From: Flavobacteriales bacterium UBA4474
GTDB lineage: Bacteria; Bacteroidota; Bacteroidia; Flavobacteriales_D; Sanyastnellaceae
Direction of reading: 5' to 3'
Length of the DNA: 23,814 nt
Assembly: GCA_002389295.1 (NCBI GenBank)
Contig: DGOE01000070.1
Span: 1 to 23,814 of the forward strand
Shown: piece by piece, positions 14,295 through 22,699 of the stretch
Position numbering within the stretch: the first letter of the stretch is position 1
Layout: every line of letters begins with the position of its first letter
Program-made: the position numbers and the translations under genes
The notes under the pieces: generated by a model
The model's database searches: none
The model's input: the letters and a program-made list of their open reading frames with translations, nothing else
Told to the model about the DNA's origin: nothing

Positions 14295-15317
14295 TCAGTC
14301 CACACCAAACAAGCCGCCGCCCGTGGGCACCTTGCCGAGGTGACGATAAGCCGCTTCCGTCGCCTGCCTTCCGCGCGGCGTGCGGACCAGGAAACCTTGC
14401 TGAATCAAGAAGGGTTCGTACACCTCCTCCAGCGTGCCCCCATTTTCACCCACAGCCGTGGCGATGGTCGAGATGCCTACCGGTCCGCCCCTGAATTTGT
14501 CAATGAGGGTGCCGAGGATGCGGTTGTCCATTTCATCGAGGCCCTTCTTGTCCACATTCAACGCGTCCAATGCATACCGGGTGATGCCGGGCTCGATGGT
14601 GCCGTCGCCCTTGATCTCCGCAAAATCACGCACCCGGCGCAACAAGGCGTTGGCAATCCGTGGCGTTCCCCGACTGCGTCCCGCAATCTCATAGGCCGCC
14701 TCATGGTCAATGGGAATCCCCAGCAATCCAGCACTGCGTTGAACGATTCCGGTGAGCGTCTCGGCATCGTAGTAATGCAGCCGCAGGTTGATGCCAAAGC
14801 GCGCCCGCAACGGCGCCGTCAAAAGACCACTCCGCGTTGTAGCGCCCACCAGCGTAAACGGATGCAGGTCTATTTGCACCGTGCGGGCGTTGGGACCGGT
14901 ATCGATCACCAAGTCAATCCGGTAATCCTCCATGGCGCTGTAGAGGTATTCCTCCACAACGGCACTCAGCCGGTGAATCTCATCGATAAACAAAACATCG
15001 CGCGGCTCCAGGCCCGTCAGCAGGCCTGCCAAGTCTCCGGGTTTGTCCAAAACCGGGCCGCTGGTCGTCTTGATGCCGACGCCGAGTTCGGCCGCCACGA
15101 TATTGGCCAATGTGGTCTTGCCCAATCCTGGGGGTCCGTGGAACAGCACGTGGTCCATGGATTCTCCGCGCCGCGATGCCGCAGTAACGAACACCTCCAG
15201 GTTCTCCAGCGCTTCCCGTTGACCGGCAAATTCCGCAAAACCGGAAGGCCGCAGAACGCGTTCGACCTCACCGTCGCTGTGGCCCTCGGCCGCACCCCGC
15301 AAATCGAAGTCCTCCAT
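14295..15317 (-). CDS. ruvB: Holliday junction branch migration helicase RuvB
   Basis: This 340-residue AAA+ motor drives branch migration of Holliday junctions with RuvA. Walker A GPPGLGKTT (61-69), Walker B VLFIDEIH (108-115), sensor 1 GATTRSG (158-164), an arginine in RARFG, and sensor 2 GTPRIANALLRRVRDF are all present, followed by the winged-helix DNA-binding domain (VGISTIA, EEVYEPFLIQQGF, RTPRGR). I chose the ATG at 15317 because family members begin near there; 20 further in-frame codons upstream run towards the oxidase terminator. It is first in an operon with queG. Confidence 0.96.
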   Translation of the reverse strand: MEDFDLRGAAEGHSDGEVERVLRPSGFAEFAGQREALENLEVFVTAASRRGESMDHVLFHGPPGLGKTTLANIVAAELGVGIKTTSGPVLDKPGDLAGLLTGLEPRDVLFIDEIHRLSAVVEEYLYSAMEDYRIDLVIDTGPNARTVQIDLHPFTLVGATTRSGLLTAPLRARFGINLRLHYYDAETLTGIVQRSAGLLGIPIDHEAAYEIAGRSRGTPRIANALLRRVRDFAEIKGDGTIEPGITRYALDALNVDKKGLDEMDNRILGTLIDKFRGGPVGISTIATAVGENGGTLEEVYEPFLIQQGFLVRTPRGRQATEAAYRHLGKVPTGGGLFGVD

Positions 15318-15377
15318 GACGCCAAGTTCGGCAGGTCCGGTGAATTCCCATGCCCGCCAACACATTCCCTTGTACAC

Positions 15378-15412
15378 AAAAAGGGCCTCCCCACGTGGGA
15401 AAGGCCCTTTTT
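15378..15412. terminator. Rho-independent terminator after the oxidase operon
   Basis: The stem AAAAAGGGCC / GGCCCTTTTT encloses an inner CCCA-CG-TGGG. On the - strand it lies 18 nt beyond the coxA stop and is followed by a T run, ending the act-cox operon and separating it from ruvB. Confidence 0.92.
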
Positions 15413-15429
15413 ACGAGGTTCCAACAGGA

Positions 15430-17184
15430 TCAGTGCGCCTCTTCTCCGTCGCCCAAGGGCACGGTCTGCGGCACAAAGTCCTCTTCAAATGCGGGGTTGC
15501 TGTAGTCGTATGCCCAACGGTGCACCTCAGGCAAGGCGCCCGGCCAGTTGCCGTGCACGTGTGCCACAGGCGTCGTCCACTCCAACGTGTTGGATGCCCA
15601 AGGGTTCTCAGGGGCTTCCTGACCGCGGAAGATGCTGTGGAAGAAGTTGAACAAGAACAAGAACTGCGACAAGGCACCAACGATGGCAAAAACGGAAATC
15701 ACAGGATTCAAGTCCGCCGTTGCACTGAGGAATTCAAAGGCGCTGTACTCGTAGTAGCGGCGCGGCGCTCCGGCCATCCCCACGAAGTGCATGGGGAAAA
15801 AGACGCCGTAGCCACACACCAGCGTGAGCCAAAAGTGGGCAAAGCCCAACTTCATGTTCATCAGGCGGCCAAACATCTTGGGGAACCAGTGGTAAATGCC
15901 CGCCAGCATGCCAAAAATCGCCGACATGCCCATGACGATGTGGAAGTGCGCCACCACGAAATAGGTATCGTGTACCGATACATCCAAGGCAGAGTCTGCC
16001 AAAATGATGCCGGTCACACCGCCCGTGACGAAGGTGCTCACAAGACCAATGGAAAAGAGCATCGCCGGGGTCAAGCGCAGGTTGCCCTGCCACAAGGTTG
16101 TGATGTAGTTGAACGCCTTGACCGCCGAGGGCATGGCAATCAGCAGTGTCGTAAAGACAAACACCGACCCGATGAAGGGATTCATCCCCGTCACAAACAT
16201 GTGGTGTCCCCACACGATGAAACTGAGGAAGCCAATGGCGAGGATGGAGCCGATCATGGCGCGGTATCCGAAGATCGGCTTGCGCGCATTGGTCGCAATC
16301 ACTTCCGAACTGATGCCCAGTGCAGGCAACAAAACGATGTAGACCTCTGGGTGACCCAAGAACCAGAAAAGGTGCTGGTACAGAATGGGAGAACCTCCAG
16401 TCACGTCCAGGGCTTCACCACCGATGAAAATATCGCTCAGGTAAAACGCCGTACCCATGGAACGGTCCATGAGCAACAACACCACAGCAGATACCAATAC
16501 AGGGAAACTCAACACGCCCAAAATAGCAGTGACGAGGAAGGCCCAGATGGTCAGCGGCAACCGCAGCATTTTCATGCCTTTGGTCCGAAGGTTGATCACA
16601 GTCACGATGTAGTTCAGGCCACCCAGCAAAGAGCTCGCCACGAACAGCACCATGGAAATCAGCCAGAGGGTCATGCCCGTGCCTGAGCCCGGCATCGCCT
16701 GCGGCAACGCGCTCAAGGGTGGGTAAACTGTCCATCCACCAGATGCCGCACCGCCTTCCACGAAAAGGGAGAAAATCATGATGAGGCTGGAGGTCAAGAA
16801 GAACCAGTAGCTCAGCATATTCAGGAATCCTGACGCCATGTCCCGCGCCCCAATCTGAAGTGGTATCAAGAGGTTGGAAAAGGTCCCGCTCAAGCCGCCA
16901 GTCAGCACGAAGAACACCATGATGGTGCCGTGAATGGTGACCAATGCGAGATAAGCGTTGCGGTCGAGCACGCCTCCTGGCGCCCATTTGCCCAAGAAGG
17001 TCTCCAAGATGCCAAAAGGCTCTCCTGGCCAACCGAGCTGAAGCCGGAAAAAGACAGACAGTGCCACCGCGACAATGCCCATAAAGACAGCCGTGATGAG
17101 AAACTGCTTCGAGATCATCTTGTGATCCTGACTGAAAACGTACTTGGAGATGAAGCTCTCCTTGTGGTGTGCGTGTGCTCCCAT
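15430..17184 (-). CDS. coxA: Cytochrome c oxidase subunit I
   Basis: This 584-residue, 12-helix-class membrane protein is the catalytic haem-copper subunit that reduces oxygen to water and pumps protons. Expected ligands are present: His85 (VTIHG, haem a), His278 in GHPEVY (CuB, cross-linked to Tyr282), His327-His328 (CuB), and His414 and His416 in VVAHFHIVMG (haem a3 and haem a). Glu280 in GHPEVY marks a type A1 oxidase with a D-channel, and Lys356 fits the K-channel. It is the last gene of the act-cox operon, 20 nt after coxB, with a terminator following. Confidence 0.97.
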   Translation of the reverse strand: MGAHAHHKESFISKYVFSQDHKMISKQFLITAVFMGIVAVALSVFFRLQLGWPGEPFGILETFLGKWAPGGVLDRNAYLALVTIHGTIMVFFVLTGGLSGTFSNLLIPLQIGARDMASGFLNMLSYWFFLTSSLIMIFSLFVEGGAASGGWTVYPPLSALPQAMPGSGTGMTLWLISMVLFVASSLLGGLNYIVTVINLRTKGMKMLRLPLTIWAFLVTAILGVLSFPVLVSAVVLLLMDRSMGTAFYLSDIFIGGEALDVTGGSPILYQHLFWFLGHPEVYIVLLPALGISSEVIATNARKPIFGYRAMIGSILAIGFLSFIVWGHHMFVTGMNPFIGSVFVFTTLLIAMPSAVKAFNYITTLWQGNLRLTPAMLFSIGLVSTFVTGGVTGIILADSALDVSVHDTYFVVAHFHIVMGMSAIFGMLAGIYHWFPKMFGRLMNMKLGFAHFWLTLVCGYGVFFPMHFVGMAGAPRRYYEYSAFEFLSATADLNPVISVFAIVGALSQFLFLFNFFHSIFRGQEAPENPWASNTLEWTTPVAHVHGNWPGALPEVHRWAYDYSNPAFEEDFVPQTVPLGDGEEAH

Positions 17185-17204
17185 GGTTTCCTTTTGCTCG
17201 TAGG

Positions 17205-18737
17205 TCAGTGGATCATGGCCATATCTCCTGCCTCCGAATTAACATCGGCAGATGGCGTGGGTTCGGTTTCTGGCTCGGAAGGCACTCCCTCGTCCACAAG
17301 GAAGGCGTCCTGTTGCTCAAGCCAAGATTCATACGCTTCGCGGCTTTCGATGACGATGTCCATCTTCATGTTGAAGTGGGCAGCGCCACACACCTTGTTG
17401 CAGAGCAACACGTAATTGAAATCGGGGTCGTCCAAAATGACGCGCATGCTATCGGTCGTGATGGTCGGTGTCATCTTGAACCGTGTGGGCACACCGGGCA
17501 CAGAGTTCATCTGCGCGCGGAAGTGCGGCATGAACGCGGAGTGAATCACGTCGCGGCTGCGGAACACGAATTCCACTTCCTGTCCAACAGGCAAGTGAAA
17601 CTCGCCTTTGACCACCTGGTCGTCGCGGCCGGTGTCAAAGCTGCTCAAGCCGTTGTCGAAGGTGAAACTCTGCAACTCCGAAATGCGCTGACGGTGACGC
17701 TTGAGGCGCTTGACCTTGTCTTGCTTGGCCTCAATCTGCGCATCCGTGAGGATGAGCAACTGATCGGCTGAATGCACCAAGATGTTGTCAATTTCAGCGA
17801 TGCGGTGCTGCACCACGGCATTCCAATCGCCGCCGTGAGCCGCTGCTCCGTGGTCGTCATGGCCGTGACCGTCATGGCCATCGTCTCCGTGATCGTGATC
17901 ACCGTGGTCGTCGTGGTCGTGGCCGTCATGGCCATCGCCTCCGTGTCCGTGGTCGCCATGGTCGTCATCGCCGTGGTCGTGGCCACCGTGTCCGTGGTCG
18001 TCGCTGGCGATGCTGGCTTCCAAGCGCGCGCGCTCCGCCAAAAGCAGCCCCTTTTCCATGGCCAGGTCCCCTTCGAGAACAGCAATTTGCTGCTCGATAT
18101 CGGCCATGGCATCTTCCACACCTTCCGAGGTGATGATGCCCAGCGGGTTCATGGGCGTGATCAGGTTGTAGTTGGACTGACCAAACTCACCATCATTGCC
18201 TGTGTAGCGCACCGTCCAGTCAAACTGCTTGGAGTAGACCTCTACCCTCAAAGCGTCTGGGGACGCATCCCCTGTCATCACATCCCAGGTTTGGAGACCA
18301 TAAATGATGATGACAGCCAAAACGATCGAAGGAATCACCGTCCAAATCAGCTCCAACCGGTTGTCGTGCGGAAAGAACGTGGCCTTGCGGTTCTTGTCAT
18401 AAGCGTACTTCCAGGCGAAGCCAAACAACAAGAGGTTGACCAAGAAGAAGACGAACGTGATGATCCAGATGTTGAAACTCATCAGCCAATCCAGCTGCAC
18501 GCCGTGCTCGGAAGCAGGGGGCGGCGCGTAATCACCGTACGCGATGTAGAGATAGATGACCGAAGCAAAGAACCCCACCATAAACACCAACCACAGGTTG
18601 GCATTCAAACGGGTATCCGCATGGGTAATTTCTTCTTCCCGACGACCGGAGAGCCGAGAGGAGAGTTCGTAAACCTTCGCCAGTTGCCCTAAAGCAACAA
18701 TGCCTACGATGACGACAAGGAGGATGAGCAATTGCAT
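17205..18737 (-). CDS. coxB: Cytochrome c oxidase subunit II with large His-rich insertion
   Basis: This 510-residue protein is unusually long; Bacteroidota homologues are about 350-400 by memory. It has four hydrophobic segments (about 2-18, 47-66, 87-108, 131-149) and a periplasmic CuA cupredoxin domain. The CuA ligands are intact: His399 (DVIHSAFMPHF), Cys446 and Cys450 (CNKVCGAAHFNM), His454 and Met457. Between the first strands of that domain (VRYTGNDGEFGQSNYNLI, NPLG to 200) and the next (KGEFHLPVG, 377 on) lies an insertion of about 160 residues. It contains a charged helix (203-246), a His/Asp/Gly tract with 18 His (246-303), and a second helix (304-356). The tail after 480 is acidic and Pro/Glu-rich. 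The subunit receives electrons from cytochrome c and sits between actF and coxA. Confidence 0.95.
   Translation of the reverse strand: MQLLILLVVIVGIVALGQLAKVYELSSRLSGRREEEITHADTRLNANLWLVFMVGFFASVIYLYIAYGDYAPPPASEHGVQLDWLMSFNIWIITFVFFLVNLLLFGFAWKYAYDKNRKATFFPHDNRLELIWTVIPSIVLAVIIIYGLQTWDVMTGDASPDALRVEVYSKQFDWTVRYTGNDGEFGQSNYNLITPMNPLGIITSEGVEDAMADIEQQIAVLEGDLAMEKGLLLAERARLEASIASDDHGHGGHDHGDDDHGDHGHGGDGHDGHDHDDHGDHDHGDDGHDGHGHDDHGAAAHGGDWNAVVQHRIAEIDNILVHSADQLLILTDAQIEAKQDKVKRLKRHRQRISELQSFTFDNGLSSFDTGRDDQVVKGEFHLPVGQEVEFVFRSRDVIHSAFMPHFRAQMNSVPGVPTRFKMTPTITTDSMRVILDDPDFNYVLLCNKVCGAAHFNMKMDIVIESREAYESWLEQQDAFLVDEGVPSEPETEPTPSADVNSEAGDMAMIH
17829..18002 (-). repeat. Degenerate tandem repeat encoding the His/Asp/Gly tract of coxB
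   Basis: On the + strand the DNA is a run of near-repeats such as GTGGTCGTCATGGCC and CCGTGGTCGTGGCC. On the coding strand it gives units of the type DHGHG, DGHDG and DDHGD, with 18 His in about 56 residues. The frame is intact throughout. Such codon-level repeats expand and contract by slippage, so the tract length probably varies among strains. Confidence 0.85.
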
Positions 18738-18754
18738 GGTGCCTCAGTGATGGA

Positions 18755-20011
18755 TCAATAATGAAGGGCCTTTGACTCCTCGAGCATGGGGTGGTTCACT
18801 GCGATCAGCGGAGCGGAAGCCAGCCTCCGCAACGTCACGTGAATGAACAAACCCAAGAACCCGAGGAAGGATCCCCATTCAAAGAACCCAAAATGCGCGT
18901 GGTCGTGCAGCGTTCCGGGTACGACGAGCAAATACACGTCCGTGTAGTGCCCACAAAAAATCAAAAAGGCGACGGGTATGAGGAATTTCGGATTCCGCTT
19001 GGCGTCCCGCGCCAACAAGACGTAGAACGGAATGGCAAAATTCACAAAGAACATGGCGATGAAAGGCACCTTGTATTGGGTGAACATCCGCGCCACGAAG
19101 TAGGTGACCTCCTCGGGAATATTGGAATACCAGATCAGCATGAACTGGGAGAACCACAGATAGCTCCACAGCATGGAAATGGCGAAGACCCACTTGGCCA
19201 TGTCGTGCATGTGGCTCTCGTTGACCTCCTTGAAGTAGCCAATGGAGCGCAACCAGGTGAGGGTCACCGTGGCGAAGATGAGCATGCTCACCCACATCCC
19301 ACTGAAGATGTACCATCCAAACAAGGTGGAGAACCAGTGCGTGTCAATGGACATGATCCAATCCCAGGACAGCATGGAGCTGAACACGGCAAAAAAGACC
19401 AAGAACAAGGCACCCCTTCTGTACATCTTGTAGTGGAGGTCCGTGCCGCCCACCTCGTCTTCTGCCAAGCTCCACTTCCGGAACATGCGGGCAAAAATCA
19501 AGAAGGTCGAGATGTAGACCAGGGTGCGCACCCAGAAGAACGTGGTGTTCAAATAGGCGCTCTTGTTGGCGATGATGTAATCAAAGTTGGGATTGGCCAC
19601 CGCCCCTTCTGCCGCCTCATGGCTGTAGCTGCCATCGGGGAGGAGGAATTCATAGTAGAGCGTGTGGTCCATCCAGTGGTAGAGGTGGTGCAAGTGGAAC
19701 TGGCCCGCGAGCAACACGATGAGGATCAGTCCCGCGCCAAACGGAAGGAACCCATAAATCGCTTCAAACAAACGCTTCAATACCGCGCTCCAGCCACTCT
19801 CGGTGGCATACTGCAAGGCGTAAAAGAAGAGGGCGCCCAAGGCGACCGAGAAGAAAAAGAAGCCGTTGACCAGCATGTTGGCCCAGAAACGCTGCTGACC
19901 ATGGCTGTCATCGGTGAGGAAGCCGGAAACCAATGCCACGAGCCCAATGCCCATGAGCACATAGGTCAAGGTCTTGGCGCGGCCTTCAAAACGGTAGTTC
20001 ATCGTATCCAT
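18755..20011 (-). CDS. actF: Alternative complex III membrane subunit ActF
   Basis: This 418-residue polytopic membrane protein belongs to the quinol:cytochrome c oxidoreductase (alternative complex III). I count about ten hydrophobic segments, with conserved-looking stretches such as FWVRTLVY, MSIDTHWFSTLFGWYIFSG and MLWSYLWFSQFMLIWY, typical of ActF. ATGs at 20011 and 20002 are both plausible starts. It begins 6 nt after actE and is followed 17 nt later by coxB, the usual Bacteroidota order. Confidence 0.93.
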   Translation of the reverse strand: MDTMNYRFEGRAKTLTYVLMGIGLVALVSGFLTDDSHGQQRFWANMLVNGFFFFSVALGALFFYALQYATESGWSAVLKRLFEAIYGFLPFGAGLILIVLLAGQFHLHHLYHWMDHTLYYEFLLPDGSYSHEAAEGAVANPNFDYIIANKSAYLNTTFFWVRTLVYISTFLIFARMFRKWSLAEDEVGGTDLHYKMYRRGALFLVFFAVFSSMLSWDWIMSIDTHWFSTLFGWYIFSGMWVSMLIFATVTLTWLRSIGYFKEVNESHMHDMAKWVFAISMLWSYLWFSQFMLIWYSNIPEEVTYFVARMFTQYKVPFIAMFFVNFAIPFYVLLARDAKRNPKFLIPVAFLIFCGHYTDVYLLVVPGTLHDHAHFGFFEWGSFLGFLGLFIHVTLRRLASAPLIAVNHPMLEESKALHY

Positions 20012-20017
20012 GATGGC

Positions 20018-20758
20018 TCAGTATGCTGCGTTGTCTGCCATGCCTTCCATGCCCGCAGGGGCCACTGGAGCGGCAGGGGTTTCGTCATCACCTTCCGGCT
20101 CCTCTGAAGGTGCCATGGGCATGCCATTCTCATCAAATTCGGGCATCTCACCGCCCGTTTGAAGCACCTTGATGTACTCGATCACCTCCCAACGCTGGCG
20201 CTGGCTCAGCTGGCTCGCGTGCGAACCCATCAGGCCCTTGCCCCAAGTCAGGGTGTGGTACATCTTGCCTTCGGGCAGGTCTTTGAGCTTGTCGCTGTAG
20301 CTCGGAATGCCGGCTATGTGTCCATTGACACTCAGCGCACCATTTCCCTTGCCCTCGACCCCGTGACATTGGGTGCACATGGCCGCGTAGACACGCTGTC
20401 CGGCTTCAATGTTGGCTTGATTCGTGACCAGAGGGCTGGTCAATTCCAATCCCGCGCGCTCATAGTCCTCAGGGGTCTGAGCAAAAGCGTAGGGCAGGGC
20501 AAAGGCCAATTGGTCCTCACCGCGGAACGGGATCGTACCGGGAACCGGCTTGCGGCTGGATGGGGTGTTGCGCTGGGCGCGGGCGATCTCCTCACCTACT
20601 TCATACGGCTCCTGCCCGTAATCCACATAAGCTTCTATAGCTGGGCTGCGGTACATGTCCGGCATGTACTCCAAACCCGGGCTGTTGGGATCCGTCACGC
20701 ACGCCGTGAGCCAGATGGCCGCAAAGGCGGGCAACAGGATATGCTGTGCGGTCTTCAT
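20018..20758 (-). CDS. actE: Alternative complex III monohaem cytochrome c subunit ActE
   Basis: This 246-residue lipoprotein cytochrome has a lipobox IWLTAC (Cys20), which anchors it at the periplasmic face. One CTQCH haem site (Cys128, Cys131, His132) lies in a class I cytochrome c domain (about 118-205). A Met in GLMGSHASQLS (about 177) is a candidate axial ligand. The C-terminal 40 residues are rich in Pro, Ala, Glu and Met, look disordered and are not part of the domain. The start overlaps the actD stop by 4 nt. It is expected to pass electrons from the complex to the oxidase. Confidence 0.94.
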   Translation of the reverse strand: MKTAQHILLPAFAAIWLTACVTDPNSPGLEYMPDMYRSPAIEAYVDYGQEPYEVGEEIARAQRNTPSSRKPVPGTIPFRGEDQLAFALPYAFAQTPEDYERAGLELTSPLVTNQANIEAGQRVYAAMCTQCHGVEGKGNGALSVNGHIAGIPSYSDKLKDLPEGKMYHTLTWGKGLMGSHASQLSQRQRWEVIEYIKVLQTGGEMPEFDENGMPMAPSEEPEGDDETPAAPVAPAGMEGMADNAAY

Positions 20759-21294
20759 GCTGCGTATTCCTTGATGCTGAGCTCCAGCAGTTCAGTTTCA
20801 TTCACCGCCGACTCCAATGCACCGGCGTCCATTTCATTCTCGTCCGTGAGGATCTCCAAGACAAACTTGTCGTCCGTCGTGCGCGGGTCTGGATTCGATG
20901 CCGGCATACCGGGCAGCGTTCCATTCCTCAAGAGGTAGGTCAGGGCCATGCCGTGCGCGCCACAGAGCACACTGAACTCAAAAGTCACAGGGACAAAAGC
21001 CGGGAGGTTCTCAATGAGGCTGAAGCTGGGCTTACCACCAATGTTCATGGGCCAATCCTGGATCATGAAATACCACATCCCAAACAGCGCAAGGCAAGTG
21101 CCCGTGGTGGCATACATAAAGGAGGCAATGGCCAAGCGGGTGCGCGTGACCCCAATGACAGGATCGATGCCGTGCACCGGAAACGGGCTGTAAACATCCT
21201 TGATCTGGATGCCCTTCGCAACAAGCTGCTTGGCTGCTGCCATCAACTTGCCGTCGTCGTCGTACATGACGTGGAGGACCTTCTTGGATTCCAT
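20755..21294 (-). CDS. actD: Alternative complex III subunit ActD (DUF3341)
   Basis: This 179-residue membrane protein has two central helices (about 54-77 and 97-122). The pattern GIQIKDVYSPFPVHGID, then RLAIASFMYATTG, WPMNIGGKP and PAFVPVTFEFSVL is characteristic of DUF3341/ActD. It is a structural subunit without cofactors. It lies 9 nt after actC and overlaps the actE start by 4 nt, consistent with translational coupling. Confidence 0.95.
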   Translation of the reverse strand: MESKKVLHVMYDDDGKLMAAAKQLVAKGIQIKDVYSPFPVHGIDPVIGVTRTRLAIASFMYATTGTCLALFGMWYFMIQDWPMNIGGKPSFSLIENLPAFVPVTFEFSVLCGAHGMALTYLLRNGTLPGMPASNPDPRTTDDKFVLEILTDENEMDAGALESAVNETELLELSIKEYAA

Positions 21295-21303
21295 GTTCGC
21301 GTC

Positions 21304-22695
21304 TTAGTGGTTGGACTTTCCGTCGGGTTGGATGCGCTTCTGCTCATCACCGCTCGACTTGAGGATGGACTTCAATTCGTTCAATGCCAGCACCGGGAAG
21401 AACCGGGCAAACAACAGGAACAGGGTAAAGAAGATGCCCAGCGTTCCGATGAAAACACCCACGTCAATGCTGGTGGCGTGGAACTCTCCCCAAGAGGAGG
21501 GGTCGAAGTCACGGTGCAGCGATGTGACAATGATCACGTAGCGCTCAAACCACATGCCGATGTTGACCACGATGGACAAGATGAACGTGGCGACCAGGCT
21601 GCGGCGGATCTTCTTGAACCAAAACAGCTGTGGTGAAATCACGTTGCACGTCATCATCACCCAATAGCTCGCGCTGTAAGGGCCGCTGAAGCGGTTGATG
21701 AAGGCGTAGCTCTCATATTCCACGCCGCTGTACCAAGAGATGAACAGCTCCGTGAGGTAAGCGACACCCACGATGGAGCCCGTCACGATGATCACGATGT
21801 TCATGTACTCCACGTGCTTGGTGTGGATGTAGCTCTCCAGCTTCATGGTCTTGCGCATGATGAGCAGCAACGTCTGCACCATGGCGAATCCGGAGAACAC
21901 CGCTCCACTCACGAAGTAAGGCGGGAAAATGGTCGTGTGCCATCCGGGAATCACCGCCGTAGCGAAGTCCATGGATACAATAGAGTGCACCGAGAACACC
22001 AGCGGCGTGGCGATACCAGCCAACACGAGGCTCACTTCCTCAAAGCGTGTCCAGTGCTTGGCCCTGCCGCTCCATCCAAAACTGAGAATACCATAGATCT
22101 TCTTTTGAAGCGGCTTGGTCATCCGGTCGCGGATCGTGGCAAAGTCGGGAATCAAACCGATGTACCAGAACACCAACGAGACCGAGAAATACGTAGAAAT
22201 GGCAAACACGTCCCACAGCAGGGGCGAGTTGAAATTGACCCAGAGCGAACCGAACTGGTTGGGCAGTGGCAACACCCAGTAGCTCACCCAAATCCGGCCC
22301 ATGTGAATGCCCGGAAACACAGCCGCCATGATCACCGCGAAGATGGTCATGGCCTCTGCAGAGCGGTTGATCGCCATCCTCCACTTTTGGCGGAAGAGCA
22401 GCAGCACCGCAGAAATCAGCGTACCGGCGTGGCCAATACCGACCCACCACACGAAGTTGGTGATGTCCCAGGCCCATCCGACGGTTTTATTGAGTCCCCA
22501 AACACCAATGCCCGTTCCTATGAGGTACAGGATGCACCCCACGCCATAGAAGGCGATGATGCTGGTGATGGTGATCATGATCTTCCATCCCATGGGCGCC
22601 TTGCCCTGGATGGGACCCACGACATCATCGGTGATGTCCTTGTAGTTCTTGTTCCCCAGGATCAGGGGTTCCCGAATGGCGGCTTCCTGCTGCAT
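21304..22695 (-). CDS. actC: Alternative complex III NrfD-like subunit ActC
   Basis: This 463-residue protein of the NrfD/PsrC family forms a bundle of about ten helices and is the quinol-binding membrane subunit of alternative complex III. Family features include WWVGIGHAGTLISA early in the protein, FPGIHMGRIWVSYW, the HSIVSMDFATAVIPGWHTTIFPPYF region with GAVFSGFAMVQ, and MWFERYVIIVTSL near the end. It starts 4 nt after the actB stop. The acidic, Lys-rich C-terminus (SSGDEQKRIQPDGKSNH) is hydrophilic. Confidence 0.96.
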   Translation of the reverse strand: MQQEAAIREPLILGNKNYKDITDDVVGPIQGKAPMGWKIMITITSIIAFYGVGCILYLIGTGIGVWGLNKTVGWAWDITNFVWWVGIGHAGTLISAVLLLFRQKWRMAINRSAEAMTIFAVIMAAVFPGIHMGRIWVSYWVLPLPNQFGSLWVNFNSPLLWDVFAISTYFSVSLVFWYIGLIPDFATIRDRMTKPLQKKIYGILSFGWSGRAKHWTRFEEVSLVLAGIATPLVFSVHSIVSMDFATAVIPGWHTTIFPPYFVSGAVFSGFAMVQTLLLIMRKTMKLESYIHTKHVEYMNIVIIVTGSIVGVAYLTELFISWYSGVEYESYAFINRFSGPYSASYWVMMTCNVISPQLFWFKKIRRSLVATFILSIVVNIGMWFERYVIIVTSLHRDFDPSSWGEFHATSIDVGVFIGTLGIFFTLFLLFARFFPVLALNELKSILKSSGDEQKRIQPDGKSNH

Positions 22696-22699
22696 GATC

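Noticed and set aside
13965..15650. A 561-codon open frame on the + strand antisense to queG and ruvB
   Set aside because: Both opposite-strand genes carry full catalytic motifs. The antisense product has no recognisable domain and crosses a terminator.
15316..16686. A 456-codon open frame antisense to coxA
   Set aside because: It is the complement of hydrophobic codons giving His/Gln/Arg-rich sequence, with no support from promoter or domain.
17838..18002. CRISPR-like or minisatellite array on first sight of the repeated GTGGTCGTCATGG units
   Set aside because: The units are irregular, without unique spacers, and lie in frame within coxB, where they encode a His/Asp/Gly tract.
18791..20107. 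A 438-codon open frame antisense to actF
   Set aside because: It has the same character as the other antisense frames, and actF is unambiguous.
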